The notes under the pieces are model-generated. The model had not been told where the DNA came from, did not search any database, and saw only the letters and a program-made list of their open reading frames with translations. A DNA stretch of 64,000 bases, from positions 234,334,023-234,398,022 of the forward strand of contig OY992536.1 in NCBI GenBank assembly GCA_963921195.1. Direction: 5' to 3'. Positions 1 to 11,079 of the stretch are shown in pieces. The stretch comes from Pegoplata infirma. Taxonomy: Eukaryota; Arthropoda; Insecta; Diptera; Anthomyiidae. The position numbers and the translations under genes were made by a program. Within the stretch, counting starts at the first letter, position 1. Every line of letters starts with the position of its first letter.

Positions 1-730
1 TCTCAGATTCTGAGACATTTTTTCTATAGAAAAAGTCTCAGATTCTGAGACATTTTTTCTATAGAAAAAGTCTCAGATTCTGAGACATTTTTTCTATAGA
101 AAAAGTCTCAGATTCTGAGACATTTTTTCTATAGAAAAAGTCTCAGATTCTGAGACATTTTTTCTATAGAAAAAGTCTCAGATTCTGAGACATTTTTTCT
201 ATAGAAAAATCTCAGATTCTGAGACATTTTTTCTATAGAAAAAGTCTCAGATTCCGGGGGCCCCCGTAGGCTAGTTGGTAGCGTGCTAGCCTTTCAACGT
301 GGGGGTCGTGGGTTCGATTCCCACTAGAACCCTTGGTTTTTTCGCTACAACGAGACGACGGTCATTGATACCAGTTCTCGGTTAGGTTGCATTTATTAAA
401 AATGAGTTGTAAATAAATAGAGAAAAGTCTCAGATTCTCAGAGATTTTATCTTTAGAAAATGTCTCAGATTCTGAGACATTTTTGCTATAGAAAAAGTCT
501 CAGATTCTAAGAGATTTTTTCTATAGAAAAAGTCTCAGATTCTGAGGCATTTTTTCAATAGAAAAAGTCTTAGATTCTGAAACATTTTTTTATAGAAAAA
601 GTCTCAGATGCTGAGACATTTTTTTTATAGAAAAAGTCTCAGATTCTGAGACATTTTACTATAGAAAAAGTCTCAGATTCTGGAAAATTTTTTCTACAGA
701 AAAAGTCTCAGATTCTTAGACTTTTTCTTA
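1..730. repeat. 35-bp satellite array, forward orientation
   Basis: Tandem units of about 35 bp. Each contains two dyads: GTCTCAGATTCTGAGAC (7-bp arms, ATT centre) and TTTTTCTATAGAAAAA (perfect palindrome). Units 1-250 are nearly identical. After the insertion at about 255-420 they become degenerate, with substitutions and length changes. Confidence 0.95.
255..420 (+). mobile_element. tRNA-derived SINE-like insertion in the satellite
   Basis: A non-satellite segment carries a tRNA-like pol III promoter: an A-box-like TAGGCTAGTTGG at 267-278 and a perfect B-box GGTTCGATTCC at 311-321, 32 bases apart. The T arm pairs (GTGGG/CCCAC), but the acceptor and anticodon stems do not, so it is unlikely to be a working tRNA gene. 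The tail is A-rich (about 395-420). No target-site duplication is obvious. The sequence around the B box resembles the minus-strand relic at 10985-11075. Confidence 0.6.
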
Positions 731-1149
731 AAAATGTTTCTATACATAACAAATGTCCGCGATTTCTATGAATTTTTGAGAGCATAACGTATTTTTTACA
801 CAAAACAAAATTTTATATTCTCCTAAATTTATAATATCACCTTTTTCTACAGAATCCGAATTTGAGGACTTCCATCACATGTCGTAAATTTTTGATCCAT
901 TTTTTTACTGCTGCTGGAGTTTAAAATATTCCAAAATTTTATTGTTTCTATAAATTTAAAGAAGAACAGATTATTAGGTTATCAGTTGTATCCTTTAAAG
1001 TATCAAATCTTACCCATTAAAGCTGTTTTTTTCCTTGTCTTTTATCCAATGTTTCAATTTTGAAGAAAAAAAAAAAATGTTTTCCTCAATATTTTTTTAT
1101 TTAATGACATAAAATTTTGTGAAGTTTTGTTTTTTTAATTATCAGTTGA

Positions 1150-1690
1150 GGGAACCGAAAACTTGAGTTTGTGGCAACCGGCAAATGCCGTTATTTACGG
1201 TTGCTACAACCGGGGTTTGCAGTTGTAGCAACTTTTTTTTAATTTTGTGGCAACTGGCACAAAAATATTTTAAAAAAAGTTATAACAACGTCAATTTACG
1301 GTTGCTGCAACCGCGTACGGTTGGGACAACCGCAAGCCGGTTACGACAACCGTATTGCGGTTGTGGCAACCTCATTCCAACCGATTTTTTATGTGAGTGT
1401 ATGGGCAATAATATATCCTAGTTTTTGCTTAAATATACACTCACATAAAAAATCGGTTGGAATGAGGTTGCCACAACCGCAATACGGTTGTCGTAACCGG
1501 CTTGCGGTTGTCCCAACCGTACGCGGTTGCAGCAACCTTAAATTGTGGTTGTTTTAACTTTTTTAAAATATTTTTGTGGCAGTTGCCACAAAATTAAAAA
1601 AAAGTTGCTTCAACTGCAAACCCCGGTTGTAGCAACCGTAAATAACGACATTTGCCGGTTGCCACAACTTCAAGTTCTCGGTTCCATCAA
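1150..1690. repeat. Head-to-head GGTTG/CAACC palindrome blocks
   Basis: The right end of copy 1 and the left end of copy 2 face each other across 36 bp (1402-1437) and form a near-perfect inverted repeat. Both arms consist of short palindromes of the type CGGTTGCnnCAACCG. They stand out as GC-rich islands in AT-rich DNA. Confidence 0.9.
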
Positions 1691-4558
1691 CTGATAAATA
1701 AAAAAACAAAACTTCACAAAATTTAATGTCATTAAATAAAATAAATATTGAAGAAAACATTTATTTTTCTTCCAAATTTCAATATTTGATGATAAAACCT
1801 GAAAAATAAAGATTTAATGGGGTAAGTTTTTGTTTTTTGAATGATACAACAGTTTAACTAATGCCGTTTTTTCTTCCTTAATTTTTAGAAATAATGGAAT
1901 ACGTTAAACTCTCGAATTAATTAAAAAATGGATCAAAAATTTACGCCATGAGACGGAAGTCCTCAAATTTTGATTCTGCAGAAAAAGGTGATATAAAAAA
2001 GTGAAAAAATATCTCAAAATCTGAGACTTTTTCTATCGAAAAAGTTTTGAGAATCTAAGACTTTTTCTAAGGAAAACATTTCTCAAAATCTGAGATTTTT
2101 GCAATAGAAAAAATTTCTCAAAGCCTGAGTTTTTTTTATAGAAAAATTGTCTCACAATCTAAGCCTTTTTGTATAGAAAAAATTTCTTCGAATATGAAAC
2201 TTTTTCTACAAAAAATTCTAAGAATCTGAGACTTTTTCTAAGAAAAAATGTCTCAGAATCTGAGATTTTTTCGATAGAAAAACTGTCTCAGAATCTGAGA
2301 CATTTTCTATAGAAAAACTGTTTTAGAATCTGAAACTTTTTCTATAGAAAAACTCTCTCAGAATCTGAGACTTTTTCTATAGAAAATCTGTCTCAGAATC
2401 TCAGACTTTTTCTATAGAAAAACTGTCTCAGAATCTGAGACTTTTTCTATAGAAAAACTGTCTCAGAATCTGAGATTTTTTCTATAGAAAAACTGTCTCA
2501 GAATCTGAGACTTCTTCTATAGAAAAACTGTCTCAGAATCTGAGACTTTTTCTATAGAAAAACTGTCTCAGAATCTGAGACTTTTTCTATACAAAAACTG
2601 TCTCGGAATCTGAGACTTTTTCTATAGAAAAACTGTCTCAGAATCTGAGACTTTTTCTATAGAAAAACTGTCTCAGAATCTGAGACTTTTTCTATAGAAA
2701 AACTGTCTCAGAATCTGAGACTTTTTCTATAGAAAAACTGTCTCAGAATCTGAGACTCTTTCTATAGAAAAACTGTCTCAGAATCTGAGACTTTTTCTAT
2801 AGAAAAACTGTCTCAGAATCTGAGACTTTTTCTATAGAAAAACTGTCTCAGAATCTGAGACTTTTTCTATAGAAAAACTGTCTCAGAATCTGAGACTTTT
2901 TCTATAGAAAAACTGTCTCAGAATCTGAGACTTTTTCTATAGAAAAACTGTCTCAGAATCTGAGACTTTTTCTATAGAAAAACTGTCTCAGAATCTGAGA
3001 CTTTTTCTATAGAAAAACTGTCTCAGAATCTGAGACTTTTTCTATAGAAAAACTGTCTCAGAATCTGAGACTTTTTCTATAGAAAAACTGTCTCAGAATC
3101 TGAGACTTTTTCTATAGAAAAACTGTCTCAGAATCTGAGACTTTTTCTATAGAAAAACTGTCTCAGAATCTGAGACTTTTTCTATAGAAAAACTGTCTCA
3201 GAATCTGAGACTTTTTCTATAGAAAAACTGTCTCAGAATCTGAGACTTTTTCTATTAAAAAAAAATTGCCTCAGAATCTGAGACTTTTTCTATAGAAAAA
3301 CTGTCTCAGAATCTGAGACTTTTTCTATAGAAAAACTGTCTCAGAATCTGAGACTTTTTCTATAGAAAAACTGTCTCAGAATCTGAGACTTTTTCTATAG
3401 AAAAACTGTCTCAGAATCTGAGACTTTTTCTATAGAAAAACTGTCTCAGAATCTGAGACTTTTTCTATAGAAAAACTGTCTCAGAATCTGAGACTTTTTC
3501 TATAGAAAAACTGTCTCAGAATCTGAGACTTTTTCTATAGAAAAACTGTCTCAGAATCTGAGACCTTTTCTATAGAAAAACTGTCTCAGAATCTGAGACT
3601 TTTTCTATAGAAAAACTGTCACAGAATCTGAGACTTTTTCTATAGAAAAACTGTCTCAGATTCTGAGCTTTTTCTGAAACTTTTTCTACAGAAAAACTGT
3701 CTCAGAATCTGAGACTTTTTCTACAGAAAAACTGTCTCAGAATCTGAGACTTTTTCTACAGAAAAACTGTCTCAGAATCTGAGGCTTTTTCTATAGAAAA
3801 ACTGTCTCAGAATCTGAGGCTTTTTCTATAGAAAAACTGTCTCAGAATCTGAGGCTTTTTCTATAGAAAAACTGTCTCAGAATCTGAGGCTTTTTCTATA
3901 GAAAAACTGTCTCAGAATCTGAGACTTTTTCTATAGTAAAACTGTCTCAGAATCTGAAACTTTTTCTATAGAAAAACTGTCTCAGAATCTGTGACTGTCT
4001 CAAAATCTGTGACTTTTTCCAGGACATTTTTATTACAGAAAAAGATTCAGATTTATTCTATAGAAAAATTTTCAGATTCTGAGTTATTTTTCTCATAGAA
4101 AAAGTCCAAGATTCTGAAATATTTTTCCTAAAGAAAAAGTTCCAGATTTTGAGAAGAAGAATTCTTTGTATCGGATTTTTAGTAAACGAATTAAAACCAC
4201 ATAAAAATGTTACATTAAGTTTATTATTTTTAGTATTAAGTCATTTATATAACTATATTTTTTTCAAACAATAAAAAAAGCAAAAAAAAATTTAAAAAAC
4301 GTGTCTTATAATTGGTATTTTATTTTGTAGTTTGGCATAATATAGAAAATATATTAAACACAGCTATGGTTGCGACAACCGGCAATACGGTTCCCATAAC
4401 CGGCAAATGCCGTTATTTGAGGTTGCTGCAACCGGCATTTGTCGGTTGCCACAACTGTAAATTGTCGGTTGCTACAACCGTATATTTACCGGTTGCCGCA
4501 ACCTCAATCGGAGGTTGGAACCTTTTACGGTTGAGACAACCGTATTTTGCTGTGAGTG
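1438..4558 (-). mobile_element. Satellite-carrying TIR element, copy 2 (complete, inverted)
   Basis: It starts CACTCACATAAAAAATCGG after TA (1436-1437) and ends TTTTGCTGTGAGTG before TA (4559-4560). Inside, from left to right, are a GGTTG palindrome block (to about 1690), a spacer (to about 2010), a 35-bp satellite in inverted orientation (2010-4150), a short spacer, and a second palindrome block (about 4370-4545). That is the mirror image of copy 3 (14265-17012). Length is 3.1 kb. No coding capacity is seen. Terminal inverted repeats of CACTCAC(A) and TA flanks suggest DNA transposition. Confidence 0.8.
2010..4150. repeat. 35-bp satellite array, inverted orientation
   Basis: Roughly 60 units with the GTCTCAGAATCTGAGAC dyad (AAT centre, so inverted relative to 1-730) and the TCTATAG palindrome. 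Units from about 2340 to 3650 are almost identical and carry CTG before the dyad. Both edges (2010-2330 and 3960-4150) are eroded, the usual pattern of a tandem array homogenised from its centre. A run of GAGGC variants sits at 3780-3880. Confidence 0.95.
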
Positions 4559-4560
4559 TA

Positions 4561-5959
4561 TGAGGGATTGGCTTGGCATATTTTACCTTATTCGTGCTAC
4601 ATTTTTGGTCGAATTCCGATTATTTTTTTAGAAAATAAAATTTAAGATGGAATTAAACAAAATTGAGTTTGGTGGTGGGGGAAAGTTTTTTTTTTAACTC
4701 AAGCTCTATTTCAGTGTAAAATCTCACGCTAAATCCAAAAATTAAGTTTAAAGTTTCAAAAACTTAAACTTAAATCTAAAACTCAAAAACTAAAACTTAA
4801 TTTTTCAGAATGTCTGGTTCCATCCCTGCTAATACAAATATTAAGTTTATTAGTGCTAAACGTTAAATGATTTTTATCGACTTAATATCTTGATATTAAT
4901 ATTTTTAGAATATAATTTTCCTTTCATCAACTGACAATAAATCATAATTTCCTTTTTAATAAATTTTTCCAATCGTTTTTATATATTTATCATTTATTCA
5001 TTCTCATCTTCCTGCACACTTCAATGAGTCATTTCCGGTTGCAGAAAAGGTATTGAATATTATTTTCTTTAGATTGATGTCTTATTTGTCATGCAATAAA
5101 ATCATTTATGCCAAATAATAAAGTTTTTAAAAGTTCTTTTTGTTGTGTTGCAAGAAAAATTCTAATAAAAGTGAAATAAAAAAAAAATATTTAAGTGGAC
5201 TATATTTATAGAACTTATATTTAAATTATAATAATTCTTAATTTTTTCCAAATTTTTATAATCGCATTTCTTTTTGTTTGAGATAATGTTTTTTTGCCAC
5301 TGCTTTTATCGTTAAAGATCTTTAAAACTTTCGATTTAGTTGATTTTACCCTGTTTGAGTGTAAAACTTTAAAAAATTACTGTGTGTATTGTTGATTATT
5401 TAGTTTCTAAATAAAGATTTATATTTAAAAAAATTAATTTAAGATTTTTTTTAAACTTTTTATTATTTACTTAAAGCATCTGGCAATTTTTCAAAACCAA
5501 AAAAAATAAATAAATATTTAAGTATAAAATCTTGTAAATATTTAAAACAACTATAAAAGCACAGATTATGTTTTAAAAAATAAAAGATCTTATTAAATTA
5601 TTTTGTTACGCAAATACACATTTTTGCCTTCAGGTTATTTATGTTTTTTCAATCCAAAAAATAGAACAGTCCTAACTTATAGAAATAAATACAGTTAACC
5701 CCTGTATAGTGCCTTTACAATAAAAGAAATAAGATTAAGATCTAGAGACTGTTTAAGTTTCGGATAGATTTAAAAAAAAATAACTAAAATGGGAAATTGT
5801 TATAAAACAGAATTATCTACCGAAAATTCACTCTGACTATAGAGTTTTCCATACAATCCTCCGTTATTCCCAATCCTAAAAAAATTTTCTATAGAATATT
5901 TTTTTATAAATTTTCAATTGCAAATTCATTCTTATTATTAAACATAGAATTTTATAAAA
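4561..5959. other. AT-rich stretch with no gene
   Basis: Only short, stop-filled frames, homopolymer runs and low-complexity A/T sequence. I recognise no element here. Degenerate TCTATAGAA-type sequence begins at about 5800 and leads into the 47-bp array. Confidence 0.6.
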
Positions 5960-8900
5960 AAAAAGTTCACTGATATCGATATAGCGGTATATAAAGAAAT
6001 TTATAAAGAAAATGATACTAAAAAACGTGTATAGAAAATTTGATCTTATCGGTATATCGATAACTTTAAAAAAATATATAGAAAATTCGCTGTTATTTAC
6101 GTGTTGATAGCTACAAATTTTTTATGGAAATTCGCTTTTATCGATATATCGATAACTATAGCATTCGATGTTATCGATGTATTGATAACTATATATTAAT
6201 TTTAATAATTTTCTAATAAAAATTTTCTGTCATTGATGTATTGATAACTATAGCATTTTCAACGTTTTTTATATATCGATAGCTATAGCATTTTCTCAAG
6301 AAAATTTGGTGTTATCGGTATATTGCTAACTATAGAAATTGCTATAGAAAATTCGCGGTAATCGAAATATCGATAACTATTTATAAACCTGTATAGCTAT
6401 TAATGTATTGATTCATTGAAACATATTGAATTTTCTATAGAAATAATCGAAAACTATTAAATTTTCTGCAGAAATTCTGTGTTATCGAGGCAACGATTAC
6501 TATAGAATTGAAAAGTATTGAATTTTTATCAATAACTATTGAATTTTCTAAAGAAAATTCTCTGTTATCGGTTCATCGATAACTATTGAATTTTCCCTAG
6601 AAAATTTTGGCTGGCTGTTGAATTTTCCATAGAAAATTCTATGTTATCGATACATCGATTACTATTAAATTTTCTATAGAAAATTCTCTTTTATCCATAC
6701 ATCGATAACTATTGAATTTTCTATAGAACATTTTCTGTTATCGAAAAGTCTATAGTTATCGACGTACCGATAACTATAGAAATTCTATAATTATTATAGA
6801 TTTATCTATAGAAAATTCAACAGTTATTGATATATCGATTACAGATAAATTTCTATAGAAAATTCAATAGAATAGATTCTATAGAAAATTGTCTGTTATC
6901 GATGCATCAATAACTATTAAATTTTCTATAGAAAATCCTCTGTTATCGATACATCGATAACTATTGAATTTTCTGTAGATAATTCTCTGTTATCTTTACA
7001 TCGATAACTATTGAATTTTAAATAAAAATTCGCAATTATCGATAATTAAATAACTATTAAATTTTCTATAGAAAATTCTCTGTTATCGATACTTCAATAA
7101 AGAAAATACTCTGCTATCGATATATCGATAACTATTGAATATTCTATAGCATTTTCTCTGTTATCGAAACATCGATAACTATTGAATTTTATTTATAAAA
7201 TTTTCTGTTATCGATACATCGATAACTATTGAATTTTCTATAGAAAATTCTCTGTTATCGATACATTTGGTGTTCCGATAAATTTGGTGTTATCGGTTTT
7301 ATATCTATACAGTTTTATATCTATATATAAAACTGTATAGCTATTAAGGTATTGGTTCATTGAAACATTTTTTGAATTTTCTATAGAAATTCTTTGTTAT
7401 CGAGAATTATCAATACATCGATACTATAAAATTTTCTACAGAAATTCTTTGTTATCAAGACACCACTTACTATAGAATTGATAAGTATTGAATTTTTTGT
7501 CAATACATCGATAACTATTGAATTATTATAGAAAATTTTCGGTTTTCGATACATCAATAAATATTGAATTTTCTTTATAAAATTCACTGTTATCGATACA
7601 ACGATAACTATTGAATTTTCTATAGAAAATTGTATATTATTGATAAATCGATAACTCTCTGCTATCGATACATCGATAACTATTAAATTTTCTACAAAAA
7701 ATTCTCTGTTGTCGATTCATCCATCGATAAATATTAAATTTTCTATTAAAAATACTTTGTTATCGATAACTATTGAATATTCCAGAGAAAATTATCGATA
7801 TATTGAATTTTCTTTAAAAAAATCTCTCACTATTAAATTTTCTAAAGAAAATTCCGTTCTCGATACATCGATAACTTTTGAATTTTCTATAGAACATTTT
7901 CTATTATCGATACATCAATACCTATTAAATATATTAAAAAAATTCTCTGTTATCGATACATGGATTACTATTGAATTTTTAAAGAAAATTTTCTGTTATT
8001 AATTCATCGATAACTATAGAATGGTCTATAGAAAATTCGCTGTTATCTATACATCGATAACTATTGAATCTATAGAAAATTCACTGTTATCGATACATCG
8101 ATAACTATTGAATTTTCTATAGAAAATACTCTATTATCGATGCATCGATAACTATTGAATTTTCTATAGATAATTCTCTGTTATCGATACATCGATAACT
8201 ATTGAATTTTCTAAAGAAAACTCTCAGTTATTGATACATAAATAACTATTGAATTTTCTACAAAATATTCTTTGTTATCGATACATTCATATTAACTGTT
8301 GAATATTCTATAGAAAATTTTCTGTTATCGATACATCGATAACTATTGAATTTTCTATATAAAATCCTCTGTTATCGATACAAAAAAACTATTGAATTTT
8401 CTTTAAAAAATCTCTGTTATCGATATATCTATAACTATTGAATATCAATATAACTAATGTTATCAATACTAATGTTATCAATACATCAATAGTTATTGAA
8501 TGGTCTATAGAAAACTCTCTGTTATCGATACATCGATAACTATTAAATCTTCTGTAGAAAATTCTCTGTTATCAATGCATCAATAACTATTGAAAAATTC
8601 CGTCATCGATACATCGATAACTATTGAAAATTCTTTATGAAACTTTCTGTTATCGATGCATCGATAACTATTGAATTTTCTATAGAAAATTTTTTGTTAT
8701 CGATACATCGATAACTATTGAATTTTCTATAGAAAATTCTTTGCTATCAATGATCGATAACTATTCAATTTTCTATAGAAAATTCTCTGCTATTTATACA
8801 TCGACATCTATTGAACTTTCGATAGAATTTCCTATAGAAAATTCTATAGTTATCGAAAACAGAGAAATTTCTATAGAAAGTTCAACAGTTATCGATGTAT

Positions 8901-9150
8901 CAATAACAAAGAAATTTCTATAGAAAGTTCAATAGTTTTCGATGTATCGATAACAGATAATTTTCTATAGAAAATTCAATAGTCATCGATGTATCGATAA
9001 AAGAGAATTCTCGATAACAAAGAATTTCTGTAGAAAATTAAGTTTTCTCTAGCGAATTTTCTATAGATTTTTTTTCGATAAATCGATAACTATGTTTTCG
9101 ATCATCAATAGCTATAATTTGAGAAATTTCTCTGTTAACGATATTTATAT
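5960..9150. repeat. 47-bp TATCGATA satellite array
   Basis: The unit is about 47 bp and has two palindromic modules: a pair of ClaI-type sites (TTATCGATAC then ATCGATAAC) and GAATTTTCTATAGAAAATTC. Units are clearest at 6560-8750 and degenerate outward. Orientation flips at about 6720-6880 and again at about 8820-9060. Segments near 6300-6545 and 7265-7515 are long-range duplicates of each other. TATCGATA is the Drosophila DRE/DREF core and CGATA is the BEAF-32 core; binding here is only inferred. Confidence 0.92.
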
Positions 9151-9498
9151 AATTATATATATAATTTTCTAAACAAATTTTTTCGTTTAGATTTTAAAAT
9201 TTTACAGAGTTAGATACATAGAAGATTTCTGAGAATTTTTGTCCTATTTTTTCCAGTTCATGATTATGTACTATACTTGACAAGCCACCTACGTTGTTAA
9301 AAATCAACAACAGTCAAAAGACTTAGAATTTTCATGAGGTTTAGTAAACGGAATGAAATGTAACACAAACCGACAAATAAACAAAAAAAGCTTCTGGCTG
9401 TTGATACTTAATATTTGTTAAAAATTATTCTATGTACTTGTAATAAAAAAAAAAGTTGCACATTTTTGCGGGTATGTTTTCCAGCAAACCAAAAATAA

Positions 9499-10322
9499 AC
9501 AAGTAATAAAGTTAAATTCGGCCTTGCCGAATGTAGTGATACCCTCCATAATTTCAAAAAGATTATTGCAAAAAACTTTATTTAAAAGGAAATTACTTTT
9601 GAAAAAAAAAAAATTTTTGAAAAAAAAAATTTTTGTAAAAAAAAAAATCCGCGATTTTTTTCTTTTTTTGTCAAAAAATATGTTCGTACTTGTTTAAATA
9701 CCATTTGGTGTTCAATTATGTTCACATATGTCAACCAGAAGCCGAATTAAAGCATTTTGTATTTTTAGGTTATGTTGAATATACTGAAATTTTTAAGGTG
9801 TGCTTACATTTTCGTTCATAACTTTTGAACCGCTGAACCGATATCGCTCAAATGCAATACCAAACTTCTCGGGAGAACTTCCAAGAAATATGTTAAGTTT
9901 CAGTCATATCTGTGCAATATTTTGTCCTCGACAGCATTTTCCACAGACAGACAGACAGACAGACGGACAGACGGACAGACGGACAGACGGACAGACGGAC
10001 AGACGGACAGACGGACAGACGGACAGACGGACAGACGGACAGACGGACAGACGGACAGACGGACAGACGGACAGACGGACAGACGGACAGACGGACAGAC
10101 GGACAGACGGACAGACGGACAGACGGACAGACGGACAGACGGACAGACGGACAGACGGACAGACGGACAGACGGACAGACGGACATCACTAGAATGTCTT
10201 AAAATCGATCGGGCATCATGAATATATATACTTTATGGGGTCCCAGATCGATATTTCGATGAGTTACAAACGGAATGACAAACTTATATATACCCTCTAT
10301 CACTAAGTGGAGGGTATAAAAA
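9499..10322 (+). mobile_element. DINE-1/HINE-like Helitron-derived element with expanded microsatellite
   Basis: The left end carries ACAAGTAATAAAGTTAAATT, an inverted pair around GGCCTTGCCG and ATACCCTCC. The right end carries ATATACCCTCT and GGAGGGTATAAAA. The interior has a GTCY-type microsatellite (here the GGACAGAC complement) followed by a conserved block ending in ACTTTATGGGGTC. This arrangement matches the DINE-1/HINE family of non-autonomous Helentrons. The same family occurs inverted at 43177-43785. No protein is encoded; open frames across the microsatellite are artefacts of the 8-bp repeat. Confidence 0.7.
9943..10186. repeat. GGACAGAC 8-bp microsatellite
   Basis: About 240 bp of almost perfect GGACAGAC repeats, preceded by four to five GACA units. 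It is much longer than the microsatellite in the other HINE copies of this window (35098-35154, 43315-43332, 43920-43962, 45985-46021). Confidence 0.97.
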
Positions 10323-10984
10323 TATAAGAAGAGTGTTTTCGAAAATACTATTTATTGGCATATTTTTAACGTCACCTAAAATGCAAACGGGTATAACGAA
10401 AAAAAAAAATATTTCATATAACTTAATGCTTCCATTACAAAAGTTTTACAAAGCATCACAGTGGTTTATTTTCGATTTTTTTGTATGTAATTTTGCCATT
10501 AAGTTAGTACTGGACCGATTGCAGTGAAATTTATACCGGTTATAGCTAACGTAAGTTCGAGCTAAGTCTAGAAAAAATTTTTAATTGCGTCAATTAAAAA
10601 ATTACTCATTTTTTTTTTTTAAATTAAACAACTGATTACTCAAATTGGTACTCTCGATATTATTTTTGTCCCTCAAAAAAACTAAAAAAAATATTACACT
10701 CAAAAAAAAAAAAAACACTCAAAAAAATTTACACTCGAATTTTTTTTTTTTTTACAAAAATCAAAAAACAAAATTTTTTACTAAAAATAAATCATATACT
10801 GATGTAAAAAAAAATATTCAGTTATCAAAAATTTTTATCGAACACAGTTTTTTTCCTCTCCGATATGCAACTCTTCAATATCATCCCACTAAAGTATCTA
10901 TGTGTTTTTTTTTTTTTTTACGAAATATCATTATTATACCTCAATTACATACTTTTATTACTAAGAAAAATCCGATGCACTAGC
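10323..10984. other. A/T-rich filler with CACTCAAAA fragments
   Basis: No gene. Several CACTCAAAAA motifs (about 10698-10735) resemble ends of the TA-flanked CACTCAAA element family seen at 30828-31610 and 32350-33208, but no complete element can be delimited. Confidence 0.5.
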
Positions 10985-11075
10985 TTCCCTTTGTAATTAA
11001 CATACAAAGGCTTTGGAGGGAATCGAACCCACAACCCCTGCACTTACTTTCAGAGTATCATGCTACATGTAAATA
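10985..11075 (-). mobile_element. tRNA-like SINE relic
   Basis: The minus strand contains GTTGTGGGTTCGATTCCCTC, a perfect pol III B box. Upstream TAGCATGATAC aligns with TAGCGTGCTAG in the 255-420 insertion. The T-stem is partly paired, and a tRNA cloverleaf is not supported. Confidence 0.45.
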
Positions 11076-11079
11076 TACT

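Larger units (their letters stand above)
1..1399 (+). mobile_element. Satellite-carrying TIR element, copy 1 (left part outside window)
   Basis: Three parts are visible. A 35-bp satellite array (1 to about 730) is followed by a spacer (about 730-1150) that recurs at 16371-16785, and then a GC-rich block of GGTTGnnnCAACC palindromes (about 1150-1390). The element ends in TGTGAGTG followed by TA at 1400-1401, matching the right end of copy 3 (17012) and, inverted, the left end of copy 2 (1438). The other terminus lies left of the window. No coding region is seen, so it is non-autonomous. Superfamily is inferred only: TA flanks suggest Tc1/mariner, while a CACT start plus subterminal repeats also resembles CACTA-type elements. 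Confidence 0.75.

Noticed and set aside
262..332. Functional tRNA gene
   Set aside because: The B box and T arm are good, but the acceptor stem and anticodon stem do not pair. A SINE or pseudo-tRNA fits better.
1185..1760. Several 60-80 codon frames around the palindrome blocks (also at 4312-4563, 14311-14520 and 16825-17022)
   Set aside because: They follow the GGTTG/CAACC repeats in both strands and orientations and have no domain; similarity between them reflects element copies, not a protein family.
1..4150. CRISPR-like direct repeats
   Set aside because: The units are head-to-tail tandem repeats without unique spacers, in eukaryotic DNA with a retroelement; this is satellite DNA.
9800..10221. 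Open frames rich in T, D, G, Q and R across the microsatellite
   Set aside because: They exist in several frames and on both strands only because the 8-bp GGACAGAC repeat lacks stops.
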